From: Lachnoclostridium sp. Marseille-P6806
GTDB lineage: Bacteria; Bacillota; Clostridia; Lachnospirales; Lachnospiraceae
DNA length: 64,000 nt
Reading direction: 5' to 3'
NCBI RefSeq assembly: GCF_900625025.1
Contig: NZ_LR130575.1
Coordinates: forward strand, 124,001 to 188,000
The notes under the pieces are model-generated. The model had not been told where the DNA came from, searched no databases, and saw only the letters and a list, made by a program, of their open reading frames with translations. The position numbers were made by a program, and so were the translations under genes. The first letter of the stretch is position 1; each line of letters starts with the position of its first letter. Below are positions 34,688 through 42,924 of this stretch, piece by piece.

Positions 34688-35445
34688 AAGCGGATTATAA
34701 AAACTGGATGCCGAAAGGGATGATTTTGATTGTCGCGGCGGCCGCAGCATTGGCGGCTGTGACCGGCATATGGGTTTCATACGTTCCCGCACGGATCGCG
34801 GCAGGTATTCTATGTATTGTTTTTTCGGCTGTACTGCTGTGGATGATTGCCATGTACAGAGCATTTGATTACCGGGGAAAAAGGCAGATGTCCCGTCAGA
34901 TCATTGAGGGGATTGCGGAATATGTCAACGTGCCTGCCGGCGGAGCCTTGCTGGATGTCGGATGCGGGAGCGGTGCGCTGACAATCGCCTGTGCAAAGAG
35001 AAATCCGGCTGCGGTGATCACGGGGCTTGACCGCTGGGGAAAGGACTATGCTTCTTTCAGCCGGGAGCTCTGTGAGAGAAATGCAGAGGCGGAAAGCGTG
35101 ACAAATACCCGCTTTGTGCAAGGGGATGCCGTCTCGCTGAACTTCCCGGATGAAAGCTTTGATGCCGTCGCCAGCAATTATGTGTATCACAATATTCCCT
35201 CAAAAAACCGGCAGGAGCTTCTTCTGGAGGCGCTGCGCATATTGAAGAAAGGCGGTACCTTTGCCATTCATGACATTTTCTCGAAGTCAAAATATGGCGA
35301 TATGGATGCCTTTGTGGAGAAGCTGAAAGATATGGGCTGCAGCGAAGTGCGGTTGATCCCGACGACGGACGGGCTGTTTATGACCCACTCGGAGTCGCGG
35401 TGGATGGGACTTGGCGGCTCGGCTCTTCTGCTCGGGAGAAAATAA
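34684..35445 (+). CDS. Membrane-anchored SAM-dependent methyltransferase
   Basis: Protein of 253 residues with two N-terminal membrane helices (about residues 10-58) and a class I methyltransferase domain: LLDVGCGSGALTIACA (motif I), GLDRWG, FPDESFDAVASNYVYHNI (motif IV) and LKKGGTFAIHD. It starts at GTG 34684, overlapping the stop of the preceding gene as GTGA. The membrane anchor suggests a lipid or membrane-proximal substrate, which cannot be named from sequence. The MBL-fold gene follows 19 bases later. Confidence 0.85.
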   Translation: MKADYKNWMPKGMILIVAAAAALAAVTGIWVSYVPARIAAGILCIVFSAVLLWMIAMYRAFDYRGKRQMSRQIIEGIAEYVNVPAGGALLDVGCGSGALTIACAKRNPAAVITGLDRWGKDYASFSRELCERNAEAESVTNTRFVQGDAVSLNFPDESFDAVASNYVYHNIPSKNRQELLLEALRILKKGGTFAIHDIFSKSKYGDMDAFVEKLKDMGCSEVRLIPTTDGLFMTHSESRWMGLGGSALLLGRK

Positions 35446-35464
35446 GAAAGGGGGGGAAGAGGCC

Positions 35465-36340
35465 ATGTCAAAGAAAGCGACGGAGTTCCAGAGAAAAGCG
35501 ATGTCCCGCAGCTACCGGGGAAAAGGAATTTTCAAGCCCCTGAATACGGGATGGATCGACGGCCGTGTCTGCACGGTCCGGGAGTGGGTCGCAAATATTT
35601 TCTTTTACAGGAAAGGCGGTCAGCTGCTGATGATCGACGCCGGGTACAATTATGACCGGCTGGAAGAAAAGATGGGCTGGCTTGATCTGAAGCCATCCAT
35701 GGTTCATGAGATCCTGATCACTCATCAGGACACCGACCATGTCGGTGCAGTGGAGCGCGACAGCCCGGGCTTGTTTCGCGGCGCAGCGCTGTATATCGGC
35801 GAGACGGAGAACCGATATCTGACAGGGGAAGAGAAGCGCCGGGTTCTGTTTCATCTGTACACGCTTCCTCCGGTTGTCATCGACAACCGCAAGAGCCTTT
35901 TGAAAGATGGAGATATATTTCGCATCGGAGACATCAAGGCGGAAGCGATTCTGTGCCCGGGGCACACCAAAGGCCATATGGTTTACCTTGTGGATGACAG
36001 CTATCTTTTTACCGGAGATGCGTTATGGCTTGGCGCCGATGGAGGATATGGCTTTATTAATGGGCTGGCCGATGATATAGAGGAACAGAGCCGCTCATTA
36101 TTCAAGCTGCGGTCTATTCTGCGTTCCCGCAATTTACGGCCGGTCATATGCACAGGCCATACAGGCTGGACGGACGACTTCGATTTTGCCTTTCGCCATA
36201 TCGACAAGGCCTGCAGCGTATGGAAGAGAAAGCAGAAGCCGATCGATCCGACAGCTCCCTTTGACGGTTACGATGAATCGGACGATACAGAGGAAAAAGC
36301 GAGAACCATACGTCTTCCCAAAGCGTATGAAGCCGGGTGA
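35465..36340 (+). CDS. Metallo-beta-lactamase-fold hydrolase
   Basis: Protein of 291 residues with the MBL metal motif in the form THQDTDHVG (HxDxDH rather than the usual HxHxDH), then CPGHTKGHMVYLVDD, LFTGDALW and a late GHTGWTD histidine. It therefore likely binds two metals but with Gln-Asp in place of the second histidine. Start ATG 35465 follows AGGGGGGGAAGAGG. No signal peptide is visible. It is the third gene of a tight group with the ATC-hydrolase-like protein and the methyltransferase; a role on a shared small molecule is possible but inferred. Confidence 0.85.
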   Translation: MSKKATEFQRKAMSRSYRGKGIFKPLNTGWIDGRVCTVREWVANIFFYRKGGQLLMIDAGYNYDRLEEKMGWLDLKPSMVHEILITHQDTDHVGAVERDSPGLFRGAALYIGETENRYLTGEEKRRVLFHLYTLPPVVIDNRKSLLKDGDIFRIGDIKAEAILCPGHTKGHMVYLVDDSYLFTGDALWLGADGGYGFINGLADDIEEQSRSLFKLRSILRSRNLRPVICTGHTGWTDDFDFAFRHIDKACSVWKRKQKPIDPTAPFDGYDESDDTEEKARTIRLPKAYEAG

Positions 36341-36411
36341 AGCCTATGGCGCGCCGCCGGGCGGCGTACTTCTTTCCGGAGTCGGGTGAGGAGAGGCAAA
36401 AAGGTACGTAT

Positions 36412-36825
36412 ATGAAAATGCCGAGACAGGATATTCAGAGTGGATCAGAATCCGTAATCAGGCTTGAGGGAATGAGCAGCAAGCAGATAGAGGAAATTTC
36501 CCGTCAGGTTGCGGACGCTTTTTATGAATACAGATATAACGAAGAAGATACCGGCCTGATCGGCTTCCTCCCCACAAGAGAGGCCGTGTTTACCTATATC
36601 CATGCGATCGTGCAGGCTGCGTATAAGGGCGGCGTTCTCTATGCCGCGTCGGATCATCATGAGGGATATCTCATACTGTCCGGAGAGGGGGCCGGCGGCA
36701 GAATCGGCTTTTTTGATGGAATGAGGATGATCTTTGCAGAGAAGAAAGCGCTCGGCGGGTTCAGGAACATGAAAAAGTTCATCCGCGCCTGCTTCAGCGA
36801 TGGCGGAACGATTGAAACATATTGA
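36412..36825 (+). pseudogene. Truncated GNAT-family acetyltransferase
   Basis: A 137-residue product that resembles the N-terminal half of a Firmicute GNAT protein: ADAFYEYRYNEED, REAVFTYIHAIVQAAYKGGVLYAAS, EGYLILSG, LGGFRNMKKFIRA. It ends before the acetyl-CoA binding motif (Q/RxxGxG/A) expected in the second half, and complete relatives are about 200 residues or more. Its stop lies one base before the end of the convergent ATPase gene at 36827, so an insertion or deletion there probably removed the 3' half. It is unlikely to be an active acetyltransferase. RBS GAGGAG precedes the start. Confidence 0.65.
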
Positions 36826-36826
36826 A

Positions 36827-38212
36827 TCAGTCTTGATACATTTCCCGCAGTGAAATTAACTTGATTCTGGCATCTTCTGATTCGTCAGCATCATATCCGC
36901 TTCGGGAAAAGAAGCCATAACGATACGCTTTTAATCCGCTATGATTCACCTGCTCGATTTCCTTTTTAATGATCTGCTCTGTAATAGGCTTTGTTCTGAA
37001 TTTTGCTTCATAGAAGAAGTATCCGTTTTTGTCTTCCGTGACTACATCGAATTCCCCGTTCTTTCGTTCTTTTGGCAAATCATAGTAGTATTTGCCGATC
37101 CTCTCAAACGATTCTTCTATGGTTCCCATTTTATTCTGCCGGATCAGATATTGCCTGCAGATGATCTCAAACCGGTTTGGTACATATCTGGATTCAAAAT
37201 CTTCTGAGATATATCTGTCATAAAAAATATCCGGGTTCATAATACTTCTTTGAGAGGCGAAACGAAAAATATAACGGAAGAAGAACAGTGAGAGATTATC
37301 ACTGATATGGTAACTGGTTTTCTTCCTGTTATTTTCGTCATTGATCGGCGTTTCTTTGACGACGACCTCCATATGTACAAGCCGTTTCAGTACATCGGCA
37401 AGAGCAGGTCCGCTGGATACGTGCGACTGGTCAAGAATGTCTTTGTACTTGGAATATCCTTTTGCAAGAGTCTCGAACACTTCGTTCGCATTTTCGATTT
37501 TGCCTATTTCTGTCTGCAGATAATTTGTAACCTCATCTTCAAACCGCGATCCCGGCTCTACGATCAGATTCATCATATTCTCACGTACGCTCAGCGAATC
37601 ATCGATCTGTCTGTTGTAATATGGGATACCGCCAAAGACGCTGAATATGCGAACCTTATCCTCTGGAGAATAGCGCGGATAAAATTTCTGTGTATCAAAG
37701 TAGTCCATTGATTTTAGTTCAATGGCAGTCATTCTTCCGTATAGCGGATTTTCTTTTTCAATCATAGAACGCATGATATCTACAAATGAACCGCAGATAA
37801 TCAGCTTCATTTTTGAAGTATCTTTATATTGATCGATCAGCACCTGAAAGATGCTGTCCAGCCCCTCTGTCTTTGCCCGAAGATAGGGATATTCATCGAT
37901 CACAAGAATAAATGGGTCGATTTGCGATTTCTGAAAAAGAAAATGCAGAGTATCCTCCATGGTTGCGAAACCGAGCGGCGGCATATTCATTTTTTCAGAA
38001 ATAATGGATAAAAGGCTTACAATATTGTTCTTCTCGGAAGTCTGTTTGCACTCATAATAAATTCCCATAAGATCTGAATCACGCAATGCCTGTTTGATTA
38101 ATTCACTTTTGCCTATTCTTCGGCGGCCATAAATTATGAAAGCATCAAATGCATTCTTTTTGAATGCCTTGGATAATTTGGTAAGCTCCTGCGTACGTCC
38201 AATAAATTTCAT
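36827..38212 (-). CDS. ATPase of the DUF234 / prokaryotic-ATPase 2 family
   Basis: Protein of 461 residues and the only clear minus-strand gene. The N-terminal AAA-type ATPase has GRTQELTKL, Walker A YGRRRIGKSELI, Walker B LVIDEYPYL and ICGSFVDIM. The C-terminal part is a DUF234-like restriction-nuclease fold: GEFDVVTEDKNGYFFYEAKF contains the E/D...ExK nuclease pattern. The start codon at 38212 has AAAGGA 9 bases upstream; 27 further in-frame residues upstream lack a binding site. Base composition is visibly AT-richer than its neighbours, and it abuts a truncated GNAT gene, which suggests transfer. Function of the family is unknown; defence or selfish roles have been proposed. Confidence 0.85.
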   Translation of the reverse strand: MKFIGRTQELTKLSKAFKKNAFDAFIIYGRRRIGKSELIKQALRDSDLMGIYYECKQTSEKNNIVSLLSIISEKMNMPPLGFATMEDTLHFLFQKSQIDPFILVIDEYPYLRAKTEGLDSIFQVLIDQYKDTSKMKLIICGSFVDIMRSMIEKENPLYGRMTAIELKSMDYFDTQKFYPRYSPEDKVRIFSVFGGIPYYNRQIDDSLSVRENMMNLIVEPGSRFEDEVTNYLQTEIGKIENANEVFETLAKGYSKYKDILDQSHVSSGPALADVLKRLVHMEVVVKETPINDENNRKKTSYHISDNLSLFFFRYIFRFASQRSIMNPDIFYDRYISEDFESRYVPNRFEIICRQYLIRQNKMGTIEESFERIGKYYYDLPKERKNGEFDVVTEDKNGYFFYEAKFRTKPITEQIIKKEIEQVNHSGLKAYRYGFFSRSGYDADESEDARIKLISLREMYQD

Positions 38213-38228
38213 TTTAGTCAATCCTTTC

Positions 38229-38288
38229 TGACTCAATGAGCTCTGACTAAAGCATACGCTTAGTCCTGCAAAAATGCAAGTTGAGTCA
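38229..38288. repeat. Nested inverted repeats over the ATPase promoter
   Basis: TGACTCAA (38229-38236) is inverted as TTGAGTCA (38281-38288), and GACTAA (38245-38250) as TTAGTC (38260-38265). Both pairs flank the predicted -10 or -35 and may be operator sites, perhaps for autoregulation. Confidence 0.5.
38251..38279 (-). promoter_or_regulatory. Promoter of the DUF234 ATPase gene
   Basis: On the minus strand TTGCAT (38279-38274) and TATGCT (38256-38251) are 17 bases apart, 38 bases before the start codon. Confidence 0.6.
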
Positions 38289-38355
38289 GCCATGGGAACG
38301 CTTCGGGAATCATCCGTTTGGCGGATGCCGCCGGGCGCAACGCGATTTTATACTG

Positions 38356-38361
38356 TATAAT
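38356..38361 (+). promoter_or_regulatory. Possible -10 element for the CAP-protein operon
   Basis: Perfect TATAAT 139 bases before the CAP-domain gene; no -35 at normal spacing is visible, so confidence is low. Confidence 0.3.
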
Positions 38362-38426
38362 GAAGTAGCGTATGTTATAGCCCGCTGCGAGGGGAAACGG
38401 ATCTGATCTGCGGCGGCTATGAGGGG

Positions 38427-38460
38427 CATGCAGGCATGACGCTGACCTGCTGCCTGCATG
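38427..38460. repeat. Perfect 10-base inverted repeat in the CAP-gene leader
   Basis: CATGCAGGCA (38427-38436) and TGCCTGCATG (38451-38460) enclose a 14-base loop. It lies 40 bases before the start codon. No T run follows, so it is not a standard terminator; a leader hairpin or regulator site is more likely. Confidence 0.7.
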
Positions 38461-38499
38461 TGAATCAATCGGCATGGCTGCGGCCGGAAAGGTGAAGAG

Positions 38500-39069
38500 A
38501 TGAAAACGGCGGGAAAGAGGAGAATGCTTATCATCAGCATCCTTGCGGCGATGTTGATTTTCTTTGCCGCGCTGATCATATGGAATGTGGCCCATGGGAG
38601 CGCGGGCCGGGCCGACGATGAGGCGGCCCGCCGGAAAAAGACCAAGACGCCGGGCGCGGTGACGATGGATTCCGGCGCCCTCACCGGCGCCGTCTGGCAG
38701 AGCGATGCGTATTACGGCGCCGGAACGGCGGCGCTGACGCTGGTCAATGAGCAGCGGGCTGCGGCGGGACTATCACAGCTTGCATGGAGTGATCCGCTCG
38801 CGCAGTGCGGACTGGTGCGCTCGGCGGAGCTGCCGGCGGCATTCTCTCACACACGGCCGGACGGAACAGACTGGTATACGGTGAACAGCGATCTCATGTA
38901 CGGGGAAAATCTGGCCATGGGATACAACAGTGCGGCGGAGGTCGTCGCGGCGTGGATGGCTTCGCCCACCCATCGGGACAATATCCTCACGCCCGGCTTC
39001 AAGACCTGCGGAATCGGCGTAATAGAGATCGGAGGGGTCTGGTACTGGTCGCAGGAATTCGGATATTGA
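38500..39069 (+). CDS. Secreted or membrane-anchored CAP-domain (SCP-like) protein
   Basis: Protein of 189 residues. An N-terminal hydrophobic helix (about residues 9-31) serves as signal or anchor. A basic linker follows, then a CAP domain (about 70-189) with LVNEQRAAAGLSQLAWS, FSHTRPDG, GENLAMGY, WMASPTHRDNIL and WYWSQEFG. This matches bacterial YkwD-like CAP proteins. The conserved His and Glu of the CAP cavity are visible. The function of bacterial CAP proteins is mostly unknown. It is followed within about 20 bases by a clostripain-like gene, so the two are probably co-transcribed and both act outside the membrane. Confidence 0.9.
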   Translation: MKTAGKRRMLIISILAAMLIFFAALIIWNVAHGSAGRADDEAARRKKTKTPGAVTMDSGALTGAVWQSDAYYGAGTAALTLVNEQRAAAGLSQLAWSDPLAQCGLVRSAELPAAFSHTRPDGTDWYTVNSDLMYGENLAMGYNSAAEVVAAWMASPTHRDNILTPGFKTCGIGVIEIGGVWYWSQEFGY

Positions 39070-39086
39070 ACGCCCGGGAGAAAAAT

Positions 39087-41147
39087 GTGGATATGAGAAA
39101 AGCGCAAATGACGGATATACCGGGGATCGTAATGTTTCTGCTGATGATGAGTCTGCTGCTGTCCTCCTGCGGGAGGAGCGCAGGCTCTTTGCATGAAGCG
39201 CCGGGGGCGCCGTCTGCCGATGCGGCGGTTTCTTCGGACGGCACAGCGGGGGCGCCCTCCTTTACGCTGCTGGTGTATATGATCGGGTCGGATCTCGAGT
39301 CGGAATACGGAGCAGCCTCCGAGGATCTCATGGAGATGCTTGCGGCCCCGGCTCCTGACTTGGGTGCGAATGCGGCCGAGGAGACAGGGGAAGATGAGGG
39401 AGGACTGCATATTCTGATTCAGACCGGTGGCGCAAAAAAGTGGCTGTCGCAGGGAATCGCCCCCGAGGTGCAGCGCTATCAGGTCAGAGACGGAAAGCTG
39501 GAGCTGCTCGAAACGGTCGGAGACCGGAGCATGGCGGATGCGGAAACGCTCTCGGACTTTATCACATTTTCCAGAGAGAAATATCCCGCGGAGCGCTATG
39601 GGATCATACTCTGGAATCACGGCTGCGGCACACTGAACGGCTACGGCTACGATGAGCGGTATCCGCAGGAGATGCTCTCTCTTTCGGCGCTTCGTCAGGC
39701 GTTTTCAGACGGCGGCGTGCATTTTGATTTTATCGGCTTTGACGCCTGCCTCATGGGGACGCTGGAGACAGCCATGGCGGTTTCACCCTATGCGGACTAT
39801 CTGATCGCCTCGGAGGAGACGGAGCCCGGAACGGGATGGAGCTATACCGGTATTCTTGAGGCTCTGCGGGAGAATACGGGGATGGAGACAGAAGCGCTCG
39901 GACGGAGGATCGTGAATGATTTTGTCCGCGGAGAGGATGTCAGCATCTGGGACGGGAATACGCTCTCCGTGATCCGGCTGGCGAAGATACCGGCGCTCTG
40001 CGGCATGCTCTCGGACTATCTGCAGGAGGCGGCCGGGGATCTGGACGGGGGTTATCCGGCCTACTCGCATGCGAGGGGAACGATCCGGGGCTTCGGAGAG
40101 GGAAAGTTTGAGCAGATCGATCTGATCGGCTGCCTTGAACAGATGCCGGGTGAGCCGGAGAAACGGGATGCCGTGATCGAGGCGGTAAAGAGCGCGGTTG
40201 TGTACAGCGATGCGCTGGAGGAGGGGATTCACGGTCTGGCATTCTATTTTCCCTATGAACAGCCGGAGCGCTTTGAAGAGCTGACGGGAATGCTGAGAGG
40301 GCTGGGCTTTGAAGAAAGCTATTTTGACTTCTACACGCGCTTTCTCAATTCCATGCTTGTAGGACAGGCGGCGGCAGGCGGGGGCAGCGCCTTGGGCGCG
40401 GATAGCCCCGCGCAGGCGTTCCGGACGGCGGACTGGTATGATCCGGAGGCCGCAGCGGCGGTCGAGGAAGAGGCGCTTCTTGACGCCGCGGTTCTGCGCA
40501 TCACGAAAAAGGACGCCGACTACGCTCTTGACCTGCCGGACCGGCAATGGGAATACATCAATGACATCCGCATGGACTGCTATCTCGACAATGGGCAGGG
40601 GCTGATCGATATGGGGACGGATGTGCGGTATCATATTGATTACGACGGAGATATCGTGTTCGATTACGACGGGAGGTGGCTGGCGCTGAACGGCCTGAAC
40701 GTTCCGTTCTATTTTGAATACGAAAGGAGCGAAAGCGAGGGAGGACACTGGTATCAGTACGGCTACGTGCCGGCGATGCTCGGGGAAGAGCATATTCTGA
40801 TCATGCTCTGCTGGGACGAGGATCACCCGGACGGAACGGTGGCCGGGTACCGAAAGAGCGGCGAGGATATGCCGGAGGTTCCGTCCAAGGGACTCCGTAC
40901 GTTCAAGGAGGGAGACGAGCTTCGCTTCTACTATTATTTCATTGATTATGAAAACAGCGCTTATCAGGCGTATTACATCAATGACGAGCCGCTGATCTAC
41001 GACGGGCTGCTTGAGGTTTCCTACGAGCCGGTCACGGAGCAGGAAGCGACGTGCTATCAGGGACTTGCGGGATATCAGGTTCAGTTTGAGCTGACGGATA
41101 TTTATCGGAACCGGTATGATACGGAGTCGCTGTGGATGGGATTCTGA
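39087..41147 (+). CDS. Clostripain-family (C11) cysteine peptidase, lipoprotein
   Basis: Predicted secreted lipoprotein of 686 residues with signal helix and lipobox LLLSSC near residue 27. The C11 caspase-like core has LLVYMIGSDLES, GIILWNHGCG with the catalytic His, and FDFIGFDACLMG with the catalytic Cys. LIASEETEPGTGWSY follows as in clostripains. The C-terminal 250 residues are a beta-rich acidic domain of unknown role. The start is GTG 39087, which sits 6 bases after GGGAG; ATG 39093 is in frame and would shorten it by two residues. Substrate preference for Arg or Lys is known for the family, not tested here. Confidence 0.88.
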   Translation: MDMRKAQMTDIPGIVMFLLMMSLLLSSCGRSAGSLHEAPGAPSADAAVSSDGTAGAPSFTLLVYMIGSDLESEYGAASEDLMEMLAAPAPDLGANAAEETGEDEGGLHILIQTGGAKKWLSQGIAPEVQRYQVRDGKLELLETVGDRSMADAETLSDFITFSREKYPAERYGIILWNHGCGTLNGYGYDERYPQEMLSLSALRQAFSDGGVHFDFIGFDACLMGTLETAMAVSPYADYLIASEETEPGTGWSYTGILEALRENTGMETEALGRRIVNDFVRGEDVSIWDGNTLSVIRLAKIPALCGMLSDYLQEAAGDLDGGYPAYSHARGTIRGFGEGKFEQIDLIGCLEQMPGEPEKRDAVIEAVKSAVVYSDALEEGIHGLAFYFPYEQPERFEELTGMLRGLGFEESYFDFYTRFLNSMLVGQAAAGGGSALGADSPAQAFRTADWYDPEAAAAVEEEALLDAAVLRITKKDADYALDLPDRQWEYINDIRMDCYLDNGQGLIDMGTDVRYHIDYDGDIVFDYDGRWLALNGLNVPFYFEYERSESEGGHWYQYGYVPAMLGEEHILIMLCWDEDHPDGTVAGYRKSGEDMPEVPSKGLRTFKEGDELRFYYYFIDYENSAYQAYYINDEPLIYDGLLEVSYEPVTEQEATCYQGLAGYQVQFELTDIYRNRYDTESLWMGF

Positions 41148-41169
41148 TAAAGCGAAGCAGGCGGGACAG

Positions 41170-41230
41170 TTCAGCCGCACAGGAGAAGTCTGGCTGATAG
41201 CAAGAGTCAGATTCATAAAATGCGGCTGAA
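41170..41230. repeat. Inverted repeat upstream of an extended -10
   Basis: TTCAGCCGCA (41170-41179) and TGCGGCTGAA (41221-41230) are perfect 10-base inverted copies with a 41-base loop. Inside, TCTGGCT and AGTCAGA can form a second stem. The right arm ends 4 bases before the TGATATAAT promoter element. Confidence 0.7.
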
Positions 41231-41233
41231 ATA

Positions 41234-41242
41234 TGATATAAT
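41234..41242 (+). promoter_or_regulatory. Extended -10 promoter element
   Basis: TGATATAAT fits the TGnTATAAT extended -10. A weak TTCATA lies 19 bases upstream of it. The small membrane protein gene starts 44 bases downstream. Confidence 0.55.
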
Positions 41243-41285
41243 GCTGCAAGTATTGAGTGAAATCCCGGCTTGTGGAGATGAAGCT

Positions 41286-41765
41286 ATGATTGTATTGGAA
41301 TTAGTCTTGTACTGCCTTTTATTTACCATAATGGTGAGATATGCTGTGAGAGGCGGAGCGATTGATGTGCTGTATTTTTATCCGAAGACGGTGCAGGATC
41401 GGGCCATTGCAATAGGCCTGACCACAAAAGAAGCGATGCGGCGCAAACAGAAGATCTTCATGACGGAATTCTGCATTGTTATGCTGGCTGCGCTGGTGCT
41501 TATCATCGGTGTGCGGCACAGAGCATCAGATTTCAAAACAGCGTATCTGCTGGCATTGTTGTTTTTAGAGGTGATGAACTGGTATGATGGCATCGTAATT
41601 GACAAACTGTGGGTAGGGCACAGCAGGTTCTGGATACTGGCAGGCTGCGAAGAACTGCCGTTTGTTCAGACTTGGAAGCAGGTGTTGAAAAAGCGAGGCT
41701 TTCTTACCTTGATTTGGGCTGCCGGTGCAGCAATTGTCGCAGGAATCGTCGTGCTGGTTTTTTAG
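41286..41765 (+). CDS. Small membrane protein of unknown function
   Basis: Protein of 159 residues with about four hydrophobic helices (near residues 3-18, 55-75, 84-98 and 136-158). Between helices 1 and 2 is a cytoplasmic-type loop VDVLYFYPKTVQDRAIAIGLT-like with several charged residues. I recognise no enzymatic motif. ATG 41286 lies about 9 bases after GGAG. It has its own extended -10 promoter and is followed 41 bases later by the first glycosyltransferase, so it may head the glycan operon or be separate from it. Confidence 0.72.
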   Translation: MIVLELVLYCLLFTIMVRYAVRGGAIDVLYFYPKTVQDRAIAIGLTTKEAMRRKQKIFMTEFCIVMLAALVLIIGVRHRASDFKTAYLLALLFLEVMNWYDGIVIDKLWVGHSRFWILAGCEELPFVQTWKQVLKKRGFLTLIWAAGAAIVAGIVVLVF

Positions 41766-41806
41766 CATATCGCGGGAATAAAATTGCGGGACAGAGGGGC
41801 GGAGCA

Positions 41807-42838
41807 ATGCAGCGGGTCGGCGTAGTGGTTCTTAATTTCAACAATTATGAGGAGACAATCCGCTGCACGGACAGTCTTCTTGCGCAGAGAGGGATTGTGC
41901 TGTCCCTCGTCATCGTGGACAACGGCTCGGCCAATGATTCCTGCGGCCGCCTGCGGGAGCGCTATGAAATGCCGGCCGCCCGGGAAGCGCGGACGGATGA
42001 AGAAAAGCAGCCTTGTCATGAAATTCCGGCGGAGCACAGGGCGGCTGTCACGCTGATTCATTCCCCGGAGAATCTGGGCTTTGCCGGCGGAATGAACCTT
42101 GGAATCGACGAGCTGCGCGGACGCAGAAGACGCACAGATACGGAAATTCGTCAGCTCCGTCTTCCGGAGACGGTACTTCGGGAGAGCGGGGAGCCGGCGG
42201 ATTTTATTTTTCTGGCCAATTCGGATCTTGTCTTTTCCGATCCGTATATTCTGCAGCAGATGGTGCGCGCATGGGAGCCGGGGGTCGGCGTCGTCAATCC
42301 GATGGTGGTGAACACGGACGGCTCGCCGGCGCTGCGCGTGCATTTCAGGGCAAAGTACCTCTGCCTCCGGATGCTGAAGACGTATTTTCCTGTACTGGAA
42401 ACACTTCGGAGCAGGCGGAGGAGAACGGCGGAAAAGGAGGCCGGAAAAGAGGCCGGAAGAAGCCGGATCGAGCGGGGAGAATATACGGTCGTCGGCTGCG
42501 GCTATATGTATGGCCCGGACTTCTTCCGCCATTATGACCGCATGTACCCGGAGACCTTTCTTTACGGGGAGGAATACGCCACGATCCTGTATCTTCATAA
42601 GGCAGGTCTTTGCACGATGCTGGCGGAGACCGCGCCGATCATACACCGGCACGGCGCGTCGACGCCCGCTGATCTTCACAGCGACCCGGCATTCCGGGAG
42701 AAAATGAGGCGGCGCGGGCATAATGTGCTCGTCCGTCTCATGCTGCGGAGCGAGCAGTCGATACAGAAAAAATACGGCAGCGTATCGCGGAAAGAAAGTG
42801 GCGGCGAACGGTGGGAGAGCAGCGGGGAGTGGCGGTGA
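41807..42838 (+). CDS. Glycosyltransferase family 2
   Basis: GT-A fold sugar transferase of 343 residues. It opens VGVVVLNFNNYEETI, has IVDNGSANDS, SPENLGFAGGMNLGI and FLANSDLVF (the metal-binding region), then YGEEYATILYL. This resembles rhamnosyltransferase-type GT2 proteins. The stretch between residues 55 and 80 and the basic stretch near 205-225 are longer than usual. Start ATG 41807 follows GGGGCGGAG. It is the first gene of the glycan locus; the sugar transferred cannot be inferred. Confidence 0.88.
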   Translation: MQRVGVVVLNFNNYEETIRCTDSLLAQRGIVLSLVIVDNGSANDSCGRLRERYEMPAAREARTDEEKQPCHEIPAEHRAAVTLIHSPENLGFAGGMNLGIDELRGRRRRTDTEIRQLRLPETVLRESGEPADFIFLANSDLVFSDPYILQQMVRAWEPGVGVVNPMVVNTDGSPALRVHFRAKYLCLRMLKTYFPVLETLRSRRRRTAEKEAGKEAGRSRIERGEYTVVGCGYMYGPDFFRHYDRMYPETFLYGEEYATILYLHKAGLCTMLAETAPIIHRHGASTPADLHSDPAFREKMRRRGHNVLVRLMLRSEQSIQKKYGSVSRKESGGERWESSGEWR

Positions 42839-42886
42839 GTTCCTCGGAGAATAAAAGCGGAATCAGACTTCACGGCGGATTTGTTC

Positions 42887-42915
42887 TGTCAATTTCAGGA
42901 CAAAAAAGGTATAGT
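42887..42915 (+). promoter_or_regulatory. Possible promoter before the sugar-phosphate transferase
   Basis: TGTCAA (42887-42892) and TATAGT (42910-42915) with 17 bases between; the -35 is a poor match and the start is only 10 bases from the -10, so the site may not be real. Confidence 0.25.
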
Positions 42916-42924
42916 AATAGAGAT

